19,232 bases of DNA, taken from NCBI GenBank assembly GCA_046545575.1, contig JBKGZM010000036.1, forward strand, positions 1 through 19,232, in the 5' to 3' direction. This DNA comes from JAGXOF01 sp046545575. Lineage in GTDB: Bacteria; Chloroflexota; Dehalococcoidia; SZUA-161; SpSt-899. The translations under genes and the position numbers were made by a program. Under the pieces are notes generated by a model. It made no database searches. It saw only the letters and a list, made by a program, of their open reading frames with translations, and was not told the origin of the DNA. The stretch's first letter is position 1. Each line of letters begins with the position of its first letter. Shown piece after piece: positions 1 through 6,504 of this stretch.

Positions 1-315
1 GTCAGTTTACCAGATGCAGCCGCTCAAGGCAAACTAAACTTTTCGCTAAATTGTTATCTATATCAACGACAAGATCTAGCAGGATTGTGTTGACAGAATC
101 CTGCCAGGATGCACCACAGATTGCTATGAGGCATTCTCGTTTGCTTGCCCTCCTGGTGTTGAGAACTGTATGCGCAAAGCATGGCTCTTTGCGTTAGATG
201 AAGACCGTGGCGGATAAGGTAGTTTTCCCATCCGTGAATGCAAAAGGGGAACAATGGGCAGGAAAATCGCCTCCATCACAATGATTGTGGAAAGGGTAAC
301 GACCATTAAGCATTG
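1..315. other. Left-edge stretch without a convincing gene
   Basis: This stretch lies downstream of the CstR-like gene on the minus strand. Two short minus-strand frames exist (63-254 and 124-306). The second begins with a hydrophobic run that could be one membrane helix (residues about 2-22), but it lacks a clear ribosome binding site and I recognise no family. There is an inverted repeat with perfect 8-bp arms, GCAGGATT at 79-86 and AATCCTGC at 97-104, with a 10-nt loop. No T-run follows it, so I do not call it an intrinsic terminator. Otherwise I see nothing. Confidence 0.4.
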
Positions 316-624
316 CTAACGGTTGTCTTCTCCGACGCGAACCCGTCCCCAGATGGCAACGGCACGGGCAAGCGAATCGACTGTCACAGACTCCGAATCC
401 GAAGCCTCGGATCTCCAGAAACAGAGTTGCATATAGTTGTTGAGTAACAGAGCCCCAACCCCTTCAATGGCGGACCGAACCGCGGCGAGCTGGGTTACTA
501 TGCTCTCACAATCGCGGCCCTCGTCGATCATTTTCTCAACACCGCGTACCTGACCCTCAACTCTCTTCAATCTGTTGACCAACATCTCCTTCGAAACCTT
601 TTCGTGAACTGGAGCATCACTCAT
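316..624 (-). CDS. cstR: CsoR/FrmR-family repressor, CstR-like persulfide sensor
   Basis: This is a 102-residue all-helical DNA-binding repressor of the CsoR/RcnR/FrmR (DUF156) family. The family hallmark RLKRVEGQVRG is at residues 18-28. CsoR copper sensors use a Cys-His-Cys triad in which the first Cys and the His are 25 residues apart and the two Cys are 29 apart. Here the cysteines are C39 and C68, exactly 29 apart, but the His position is Tyr64. A two-Cys, no-His pattern is the signature of CstR, the per/polysulfide-responsive member that controls rhodanese, TusA and YeeE/TauE-type genes in Staphylococcus. The location at the end of a sulfur-transfer cluster fits that role. The ATG at 624 follows a GGGGG-containing Shine-Dalgarno stretch. 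A 198-bp gap separates it from the previous gene, so it may have its own promoter. The family is secure; persulfide sensing is inferred from residues and context. Confidence 0.85.
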   Translation of the reverse strand: MSDAPVHEKVSKEMLVNRLKRVEGQVRGVEKMIDEGRDCESIVTQLAAVRSAIEGVGALLLNNYMQLCFWRSEASDSESVTVDSLARAVAIWGRVRVGEDNR

Positions 625-652
625 GTCTAACCCCCAGCTTACTCAGGTATAT

Positions 653-673
653 GAGGTGGGTATGCCACACCTC
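653..673. promoter_or_regulatory. Imperfect palindrome upstream of the cstR-like gene
   Basis: Arms GAGGTGGG (653-660) and CACACCTC (666-673) pair at 7 of 8 positions around a 5-nt centre. The site lies 29-49 bp upstream of the cstR-like ATG. Overlapping it are two GGTAT words (646-650 and 659-663), which resemble the G-rich/ATACC half-sites of CsoR-family operators. The position suits an autoregulatory operator. The match is weak and could be chance. Confidence 0.25.
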
Positions 674-822
674 CACAGCGTCTATTACGACGAAAGGACC
701 CATATTAGGTATGCCTGCTATAAACCCAACCAAGTAACGCACCTTCTGTTGGAATGTTGCAACTTTGACCAGCGAAGGAAAAGGGATCGCATTGAACATG
801 CCATGGAAGTGGCGGACTTGGG

Positions 823-1917
823 CTAGACCATCGAGAATTCCTCTGGTGTGAAGCTGATAGCGGGAAGTCCCTCATCAACGTCTCTCCCTGGCACATAGCC
901 GAACGCTTCCTGAACCGCCCCCGCTGTCTTCGCTGAGGCTGCCCAAACAGGGATATTGACCGGGCACACATCGGCACATAATCCACATCCCACACAGGAC
1001 GCGCTCACGTGGAAGAGCCTTACCAACTGGTAAAATGCCGGATCAGGGGCAATACGCGTATACCCCTTTAGATCTATCTCGGATAAATAATGAGACTGGG
1101 GAGTCTCGCCTGTCTTGGAATCGAAAAAGCATACGTGACAGTAGCAAATGGGGCAAACCTTGCTACATGTTTGACATCCTATACATCTGCCAAAAAACTG
1201 CTCCACATTTGAACCTTCGGGCCAAATCTCTTCCAGGACCTTACTTTTCTGCTCTTCTCTCATATTCCGCACACGCTCCATCGCTGCTGCATCGGGTTCC
1301 TGATCCACCAATTCTCCCGGCATATCCACTGCCAACTGCTCTCCCCTCTCAGTATTCAGCACTATGTCACATTGTTTGTCAGCCTCAGAGTTGCCGAGTA
1401 CATCAACAGTCATATCGGCATTATAGGGGACAAAATGCTGGCAAGCCATGCACGCAGGTCTAATTCCGGAAGCAAGCTCCCCCTTTCGAACCGCATCCCA
1501 GTAGTCTGGGAGTTTCTCTCCTACATCTCCATTAACGCCCATTTCAAGCGGATACACGCCACCACAGTTTGAACTTATCAAGACCAGATTCTCAAGGCTC
1601 CCCTGGGACAACTTCATAAGTTCGGTGAGCGCTCTCAACTCACAAGGTCTTACCACAGCAGCGACGGGCTCATTAGCGGCTTCCATCAGAGTAAGTCGGG
1701 ACAGCACCTTGGCTGCGTTCGTTGGCATCAAAGGGTGAAGGGGGTACGCTTCTTCCAGTGCCTCTGCATTTGTCATGAGCATATAGGCTAATGCACAATT
1801 TTCTCCTGTAGATGCAAGAGTGAACACTCCTTTCACCTTCCCGCTTTCCAGCAGGAACTTGAGAAGGTCTCGCACACCCTCTTCTGCCCCTTTGTTCAGC
1901 CTTAATGACTTGGACAT
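823..1917 (-). CDS. FdhB/FrhB-like iron-sulfur (flavo)protein, copy 1
   Basis: This 364-residue protein resembles the beta subunits of F420-reducing hydrogenase and F420-dependent formate dehydrogenase, which carry electrons between a flavin/deazaflavin site and Fe-S clusters. The family-type RPCELRAL motif is at residues 91-98, and a C-x2-C pair at C156/C159. The C-terminus holds two clusters. The first, starting at C245, is C-x2-C-x2-C-x3-CP and is followed directly by three further Cys (C258, C260, C263; CPICYCHVC). The second is C308-x2-C311-x2-C314-x3-C318-P. ATG at 1917 is preferred over an upstream TTG (1920) because an AGGAG lies 8 nt before it. It is 33 bp downstream of its paralogue (1951-3072) and clearly arose by duplication. 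No formate dehydrogenase or hydrogenase catalytic subunit is nearby, so I infer a cytoplasmic electron-transfer partner of the HdrA/MvhD proteins. The actual electron donor (F420, NAD(P)H, ferredoxin) cannot be read from sequence. Confidence 0.75.
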   Translation of the reverse strand: MSKSLRLNKGAEEGVRDLLKFLLESGKVKGVFTLASTGENCALAYMLMTNAEALEEAYPLHPLMPTNAAKVLSRLTLMEAANEPVAAVVRPCELRALTELMKLSQGSLENLVLISSNCGGVYPLEMGVNGDVGEKLPDYWDAVRKGELASGIRPACMACQHFVPYNADMTVDVLGNSEADKQCDIVLNTERGEQLAVDMPGELVDQEPDAAAMERVRNMREEQKSKVLEEIWPEGSNVEQFFGRCIGCQTCSKVCPICYCHVCFFDSKTGETPQSHYLSEIDLKGYTRIAPDPAFYQLVRLFHVSASCVGCGLCADVCPVNIPVWAASAKTAGAVQEAFGYVPGRDVDEGLPAISFTPEEFSMV

Positions 1918-1950
1918 CAAAACATCTCCTCTCTAGCTAATCCCCCTCGC

Positions 1951-3072
1951 TCAGGGCTGCTCCACTTCCTGCAATTCCTCCTCCTGATAAACCCTTAACG
2001 GAAGAGGTTCATCTGAACTCATGCCCGGGACGTATTTGAATACTTCCTGGTTTGCTTCCCCTACCATACTGAAGACCTGTGATACTGGAATGGACACCGG
2101 ACATGCATCCTCACAAGCCCCACACGACACACATGAGAGGGACATGTGAAGCATGCGCCCTATATGGAACAACATGGTCTCAGGTGGAAGCCTCAAACCA
2201 CCCGCAACTTCCGCCCTCATAAGGTAATCTTCAAAGGGGAATTTCATCTTATCCGAATCAAAGAGGCACTGCTGACAATAGCATATAGGACAGACCCTCA
2301 TACAATTATGGCAGTTTATGCAGTCGCTAAAGGTATCCAGCAGGTTGTCGAGTCCCGCAACCTTGGATTTCAGATCCTCTTGAGCTTGCTCTTTCTTTTT
2401 CAGCCTCTCCTGAGTCAATTTCTCCGTCTGCTCTTCCCACCCTGAGACGTCCTCTTCTGCCGAAAGGCCCATCTTTTCCAATACACTTCTGCCTTTTGGG
2501 CTTTTAGGGACAAGAAGAATACTGTTATTCGCGGTCCCCAGTGTTCCAATATGCAAATCCTCCATGGCGGTAGCGGAGAATTTGTCACATATCTGGCACA
2601 GCGGCCGTATATTCTCATCTCCGCTCCTTGGGATTTCTGAGAACACCTGGATAGCCTTTTCCCGATCATTGGCCCAATCAGTCAATGGCAATGCCCCGGG
2701 ACAATCAAAGCTGATAAGGATAACACTGTTTAGGTCTAACTGTCCAAGTTTCGATAACTCAACCGCCGCTCTGATCTCACAGGGCCGGAGCATCACTGCT
2801 ATCCTCTTATTATTGCCCATTCCATACTTGGTAACAGCGGAGAGAGCTTTAGCCCCCTGAACTGTCATAATTGGGGATATAGGACACGCATCCTCAAGAA
2901 GTGAGCTATCTTGAATTAGAAAATGGGCAAATGACTCTCCTCCAGCCACCCTGGCAGGGATGAGAACACCATCGAAACAGCCCTGATTGAGCGCCTGTTT
3001 TATGAAGCTCAGGAGCCCGTCCTGTAATCCTTCGCTAACCGGGAAAACCGCTCCTTGCTCTTTATTTGCCAT
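1951..3072 (-). CDS. FdhB/FrhB-like iron-sulfur (flavo)protein, copy 2
   Basis: A 373-residue paralogue of the next gene downstream. RPCEIRAAVEL is at residues 97-107, and C159/C162 form the matching C-x2-C. The first cluster is C251-x2-C254-x2-C257-x3-C261-P, followed by C264, C266 and C269 (CPICYCQQC). The second is C314-x2-C317-x2-C320-x3-C324-P. A charged, probably helical linker (about 210-240, rich in Lys, Glu and Gln) precedes the first cluster. ATG at 3072 has AGGAG five bases upstream. It lies 50 bp downstream of the rhodanese gene. Both copies keep all Cys, which argues that both are functional and that the pair may act as a heterodimer or serve two acceptors. The FdhB/FrhB-like assignment rests on the RPCE motif and the cluster layout; the substrate is unknown. 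Confidence 0.75.
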   Translation of the reverse strand: MANKEQGAVFPVSEGLQDGLLSFIKQALNQGCFDGVLIPARVAGGESFAHFLIQDSSLLEDACPISPIMTVQGAKALSAVTKYGMGNNKRIAVMLRPCEIRAAVELSKLGQLDLNSVILISFDCPGALPLTDWANDREKAIQVFSEIPRSGDENIRPLCQICDKFSATAMEDLHIGTLGTANNSILLVPKSPKGRSVLEKMGLSAEEDVSGWEEQTEKLTQERLKKKEQAQEDLKSKVAGLDNLLDTFSDCINCHNCMRVCPICYCQQCLFDSDKMKFPFEDYLMRAEVAGGLRLPPETMLFHIGRMLHMSLSCVSCGACEDACPVSIPVSQVFSMVGEANQEVFKYVPGMSSDEPLPLRVYQEEELQEVEQP

Positions 3073-3122
3073 ATTAACTCCTGGTCATTCGTTCTCCGCT
3101 ACAGCGTTTGCTGTCACGCGCT

Positions 3123-5072
3123 TTAGCCACAGGGTCCTGAGGGGGCTTCTTCCTCGGCCGGTGGTGCCTCCGGGGTTGTCGGTGACTCCGGGCTTTCTGG
3201 AATCTCGACCTCACCGGTTTGAACCGGGTAATCGGCACTGGTATCTAGATTAAACCTGTATGGTGCAACCTCCGGGTCGGCAGTCCAACCGCTGATTCCC
3301 CACTTCAAGTTCCAGGCATCGTAGCCAAGTGCGTTCAGTATGGCCGTGGCCTGGCTGGCAGTGCGGCCAGTATAGCAGTAGACCACGATCTTCTTATCCG
3401 GATTCAACTTCTGCAGGTTCTCTCCCCTGGCTATTTCCTTCAAGGGTATATTGATAGCGCCAGGAATGTGTCCTTTGGCATAATCTTCGGGTGAGCGGAC
3501 GCTCACGATTACCGGGTCGTTATTGGCATCATCATCACTGATCAGCTCATGCACATCCCCGGCTGAGATGTTCTTGAACCCATCACTTACATAGTTGTAG
3601 GAGGCAAGTCGGATGGCCTCCGCTTCATTGGTGGCGTCCGTCTCCACCTGGGGCAGCTCGTAGGTGGCTGAAGGTTCGTTGACCTTGGTTTCAACTGGTA
3701 AATCGGTAGCCGGGTCGGTGAAGAACGACGCCACCACCACATCAGGGTCCTTGGTCCATCCCATCATCCCCCATTTGACATTGACTGCCTTGTAGCCATT
3801 GAGATTGAGCAGGGCTGCCGTTTGACTTCCCGTGTGACCGGTATAGCAGTAGACATAGATTGTCTTGTTCTTGGGCAGCTTGTCCATGTTCTCAGGCTGG
3901 AACAGGCTGGCAGCAGCCATGTTTACCGCCCCGGGAATATGGCCATTGAGGAAGTGCTCATGCCTGCGGATACTGAGGATGTACGGATCGCCCAGGAGTG
4001 AGCTTTCCAACAGGCCTTGGGATGAGATGTTGAACTTCGTATCCGGAGCATTTAGATAGTCGTCAGCGGCGGTGATTGGATCCTTGACCTGAGAAACTGC
4101 TGTCCTGGCTAAAGGATAATCGGCACTGCTATCCAGATTAAACCTGTATGGTGCGACCTCCGGGTCGGTAGTCCAACCACTGATCCCCCACTTCAGGTTC
4201 CACGCATCATAGCCGAGCGCGTTCAGGATGGCCGTAGCCTGGCTGGCAGTGCGGCCAGTATAGCAGTAAACCACGATCTTCTTGTCCGGATTCAGCTTCT
4301 GCAGGTTCTCTCCCCTGGCTATGTCCTTCAAGGGTATATTGATAGCGCCAGGAATGTGTCCTTTGGCATAATCTTCGGGTGAGCGGACGCTCACGATTAC
4401 CGGGTCGTTATTGGCATCATCATCACTGATCAGCTCATGCACATCCCCGGCTGAGATGTTCTTGAACCCATCACTTACATAGTTGTAGGAGGCAAGTCGG
4501 ATGGCCTCCGCTTCATTGGCGGCGTCCGTCTCCACCTGGGGCAGCTCGTAGGTGGCTGAAGGTTCGTTGATCCTGGCCTCAACGGGCAAGTCGGTAGCTG
4601 GGTCGGTAAAGAATGACGCCACTACCACATCCGGGTCCTTGGTCCAGCCCATCATCCCCCACTTGACATTGACCGCCTTGTAACCATTGAGATTGAGCAG
4701 AGCTGCCGTCTGGCTCCCCGTGTGGCCGGTATAGCAGTAGACATAGATTGTCCTGTTCTTGGGCAGCTTGTCCATGTTCTCAGGCTGGAACAGGCTGGCG
4801 GCAGCCATGTTTACCGCCCCGGGAATATGGCCGTTGAGGAAGTGTTCATGCTTGCGGATACTAAGAACATACGGGTCGCCCAGGAGTGAGCTTTCCAACA
4901 GGCCTTGGGAAGAGATGTTGAACTTCGTATCCGGAGCATTTAGATAGTCGTCGGCGGCATCTGCGATGTTCCCAAACTCGGTCGTGGTAGTAGTTGCAGA
5001 GGCTATTGGTATGAGGGCAAGTACTATGACCCCACACAAAAGCAAAAAGATAGCGCGTTTCGTGATTTTCAT
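3123..5072 (-). CDS. Exported protein with four rhodanese domains in two near-identical pairs
   Basis: This 649-residue protein starts with a Sec signal peptide: basic KITKR, a hydrophobic core, and probable cleavage after ASA (about residue 26). Four rhodanese domains follow, with active-site loops CYTGHTG at C113 and C409 and CYTGRTA at C270 and C566, so every domain keeps its persulfide-forming Cys. Rhodaneses move sulfane sulfur from thiosulfate or polysulfide to thiol acceptors. Residues 39-320 and 335-616 are a 296-residue-period duplication that is almost identical. The C-terminus is a Pro/Glu-rich tail (about 623-645) ending in Cys-Gly. ATG at 5072 has a GGGGG/GAGG-containing upstream region. 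The gene starts 24 bp after the YedE-like transporter, which suggests the exported rhodanese feeds or loads that transporter at the outer face of the membrane. Rhodanese identity and export are secure; the exact sulfur donor is inferred. Confidence 0.9.
   Translation of the reverse strand: MKITKRAIFLLLCGVIVLALIPIASATTTTTEFGNIADAADDYLNAPDTKFNISSQGLLESSLLGDPYVLSIRKHEHFLNGHIPGAVNMAAASLFQPENMDKLPKNRTIYVYCYTGHTGSQTAALLNLNGYKAVNVKWGMMGWTKDPDVVVASFFTDPATDLPVEARINEPSATYELPQVETDAANEAEAIRLASYNYVSDGFKNISAGDVHELISDDDANNDPVIVSVRSPEDYAKGHIPGAINIPLKDIARGENLQKLNPDKKIVVYCYTGRTASQATAILNALGYDAWNLKWGISGWTTDPEVAPYRFNLDSSADYPLARTAVSQVKDPITAADDYLNAPDTKFNISSQGLLESSLLGDPYILSIRRHEHFLNGHIPGAVNMAAASLFQPENMDKLPKNKTIYVYCYTGHTGSQTAALLNLNGYKAVNVKWGMMGWTKDPDVVVASFFTDPATDLPVETKVNEPSATYELPQVETDATNEAEAIRLASYNYVSDGFKNISAGDVHELISDDDANNDPVIVSVRSPEDYAKGHIPGAINIPLKEIARGENLQKLNPDKKIVVYCYTGRTASQATAILNALGYDAWNLKWGISGWTADPEVAPYRFNLDTSADYPVQTGEVEIPESPESPTTPEAPPAEEEAPSGPCG
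3225..4070 (-). repeat. Rhodanese-pair coding repeat, second copy
   Basis: Second copy (residues 335-616) of an 846-bp unit within the rhodanese gene. It is offset by exactly 888 bp (296 codons) from the first copy. Positions 3436-3631 are identical, base for base, to 4324-4519 (196 bp). Elsewhere differences are mostly scattered single bases. Confidence 0.95.
4113..4958 (-). repeat. Rhodanese-pair coding repeat, first copy
   Basis: First copy (residues 39-320) of the 846-bp unit. Protein differences from the second copy are few, for example Val/Ile, Lys/Arg, Ala/Thr, Asp/Glu and Ser/Thr. A 42-bp linker (14 codons) that is not duplicated joins the copies. Confidence 0.95.
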
Positions 5073-5096
5073 CCTCTTTACCCCCTTGTTAGCGTC

Positions 5097-6131
5097 TTAT
5101 ATATTCCTCATTGGTCGAATGAACATCCACCAGGCAGCGGCCCAGCAACCAAAGATGATAAAGACACCATTCAATATGGAACTCAGAGCAAGTTGTGGGA
5201 CCCCACTCAGAATATGAGTTATGTTACACCCACCACCACACACAGCCCCAAACCCCATCAAGCATCCACCGAAGAAACACTGAATCAAAACTTTGGGAGC
5301 TGGTGCCCGAAGTCTGAACTCACCGGAGATGAGAGCAGCCAAGAAGGCTCCAACGATGGTGGACAGGAGCATTATGGGCAGCCAGGTCATAAGATTCTGT
5401 CCCAGAATCAGGGTCTTAAGCGTTGAAAGGTATCCGCCAGTAATAGCAAGAGGATACATTCGTCCCGTGCTTGCCGACGCAGCAAAGGCAGCTATCCCGA
5501 TGAGTCCCAGTACCACACCGGTGAACGTCCATCCCCAACCACGCTTAAGAAATCTCTCACTCAGTGATACTTGTTCCGTAGAAGATCCTCCTCCTTTGGA
5601 AAAGATGGCCCAAATAATGAGAGCCACACCTGCGATAGCTAGAGCTAATATATAGTGTGGAATACCAAACACATTGGCCAGGGTGAGGTTTGCCCCATCG
5701 GCTAATGTGACTGTTGTGGCACTTCGGAGAGAGGAGATAAAAGGATTGAAGACACCTATAGAAGTCATCAACCCAACAAACGCCAAACCAACCACTGCTG
5801 TCATCGCACCTACCATGCCCTCCCCGAAGCGGTAGGTAATTCCACTGGCACATCCGCCCGCCACCACCATTCCGATACCAAAGATAAAACCTCCAAGAAT
5901 ATTGGCACCCCACCAGAAGGGAACGGGGCTTATACTTATTACCTCAGTCACATCCATAAGGGCAAAGCCTATCATTGAGACAACAATGGCAAGCCCCACT
6001 GTCTTCAGAAGGCTATACTCCTTCATGACGAATATGTCCCTGAACGCTGAATTCATGCAGAATCGCCCTCTGGAAAGGGCAAAGCCAAACGCAAGGCCCA
6101 CAGGTATACCAGTAAATATCAAAGGATCCAA
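5097..6131 (-). CDS. YeeE/YedE (TsuA-type) thiosulfate/sulfur transporter
   Basis: This 344-residue polytopic membrane protein belongs to the YeeE/YedE family, whose characterised member TsuA imports thiosulfate through a relay of conserved cysteines. The three diagnostic sites are present: GRFCMNSAFR with C25, VAGGCASGITYRFGEG with C94, and near the C-terminus GFGAVCGGGCNITHILSG. Hydrophobic helices run through the whole chain. The start is TTG at 6131, supported by GGAGG five bases upstream; no better ATG is available. It lies 45 bp after TusA-2 and 24 bp before the exported rhodanese. A YedE-TusA pair is the standard arrangement for passing imported sulfur to a cytoplasmic TusA. Transport of thiosulfate rather than another sulfane-sulfur species is inferred from the family. 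Confidence 0.9.
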   Translation of the reverse strand: MDPLIFTGIPVGLAFGFALSRGRFCMNSAFRDIFVMKEYSLLKTVGLAIVVSMIGFALMDVTEVISISPVPFWWGANILGGFIFGIGMVVAGGCASGITYRFGEGMVGAMTAVVGLAFVGLMTSIGVFNPFISSLRSATTVTLADGANLTLANVFGIPHYILALAIAGVALIIWAIFSKGGGSSTEQVSLSERFLKRGWGWTFTGVVLGLIGIAAFAASASTGRMYPLAITGGYLSTLKTLILGQNLMTWLPIMLLSTIVGAFLAALISGEFRLRAPAPKVLIQCFFGGCLMGFGAVCGGGCNITHILSGVPQLALSSILNGVFIIFGCWAAAWWMFIRPMRNI

Positions 6132-6176
6132 TTCTACCTCCTCGCCTCTTGTGTTGTTTACGTTCGCTGTGAAAGA

Positions 6177-6428
6177 CTATTTATTAGCCTTGGCCTCTAT
6201 TAATATGCGGTGTTCAGGGCCACTGATGTTTTCTACCTTCAATACCTTGTGTTTCCGGTTCTCTGCATTCTGGGGAATACGCTCTACTGACATGGGATAA
6301 TCGACGAGAACCTCCAGAACCTGTCCTTTTTCCATTTTTTCCAGCGTCTTCATTGTTTTCACATCTGGATTAGGGCAGATTTCTCCTTTTACGTCCAGCG
6401 TCTCATCTGGCTTTATTTCTTCTGTCAT
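6177..6428 (-). CDS. tusA: TusA-family sulfur carrier (TusA-2)
   Basis: This 83-residue small sulfur-carrier protein has the CPxP signature as EICPNPDVKT (C18), which carries the persulfide in TusA. The sequence after it (VDYPMSVERIPQNAENRKH) fits TusA proteins encoded beside YedE transporters. It has no further cysteines, unlike TusA-1. GGAGAGG lies upstream of the ATG at 6428. It sits 75 bp after HdrA-1, the largest gap within the HdrA-to-YedE part of the cluster, with a hairpin in that gap, and 45 bp before the transporter gene. It probably receives sulfur from the transporter on the cytoplasmic side and hands it on to DsrE, TusA-1 or the Hdr module. Confidence 0.9.
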   Translation of the reverse strand: MTEEIKPDETLDVKGEICPNPDVKTMKTLEKMEKGQVLEVLVDYPMSVERIPQNAENRKHKVLKVENISGPEHRILIEAKANK

Positions 6429-6484
6429 TTGTACCTCTCCTTCTTTAGTGTATTTATTTGTTTATATTAAGCACGGTGAAAAGA

Positions 6485-6504
6485 AATATGCTCAGCAGCA
6501 TATT
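6485..6504 (-). terminator. Hairpin with T-rich tail between hdrA-1 and tusA-2
   Basis: On the minus strand AATATGCT-GCTG-AGCATATT forms a perfect 8-bp stem with a 4-nt loop, and TCTTTT follows. It begins at the hdrA-1 stop codon. The stem is AT-rich and therefore weak for an intrinsic terminator. It may act as an attenuator or RNA-processing site separating the Hdr part of the operon from the YedE/rhodanese part. Confidence 0.4.

Noticed and set aside
124..306. Possible 60-residue single-helix membrane protein on the minus strand
   Set aside because: Hydrophobic N-terminus only, no clear ribosome binding site, and Pro/Ser-rich remainder without a recognisable family.
617..826. Short frames on both strands in the gap before the cstR-like gene
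   Set aside because: They overlap the cstR start and the end of the FdhB-like gene, show no family features, and fit a regulatory spacer better.
1035..1463. Plus-strand frame of 142 codons
   Set aside because: Antisense to the FdhB-like gene, whose Cys motifs are intact; the frame's product shows no family features.
6429..6484. Separate promoter for tusA-2 in the AT-rich gap
   Set aside because: TATAAA-like words are present, but no -35 box at a suitable distance could be supported.
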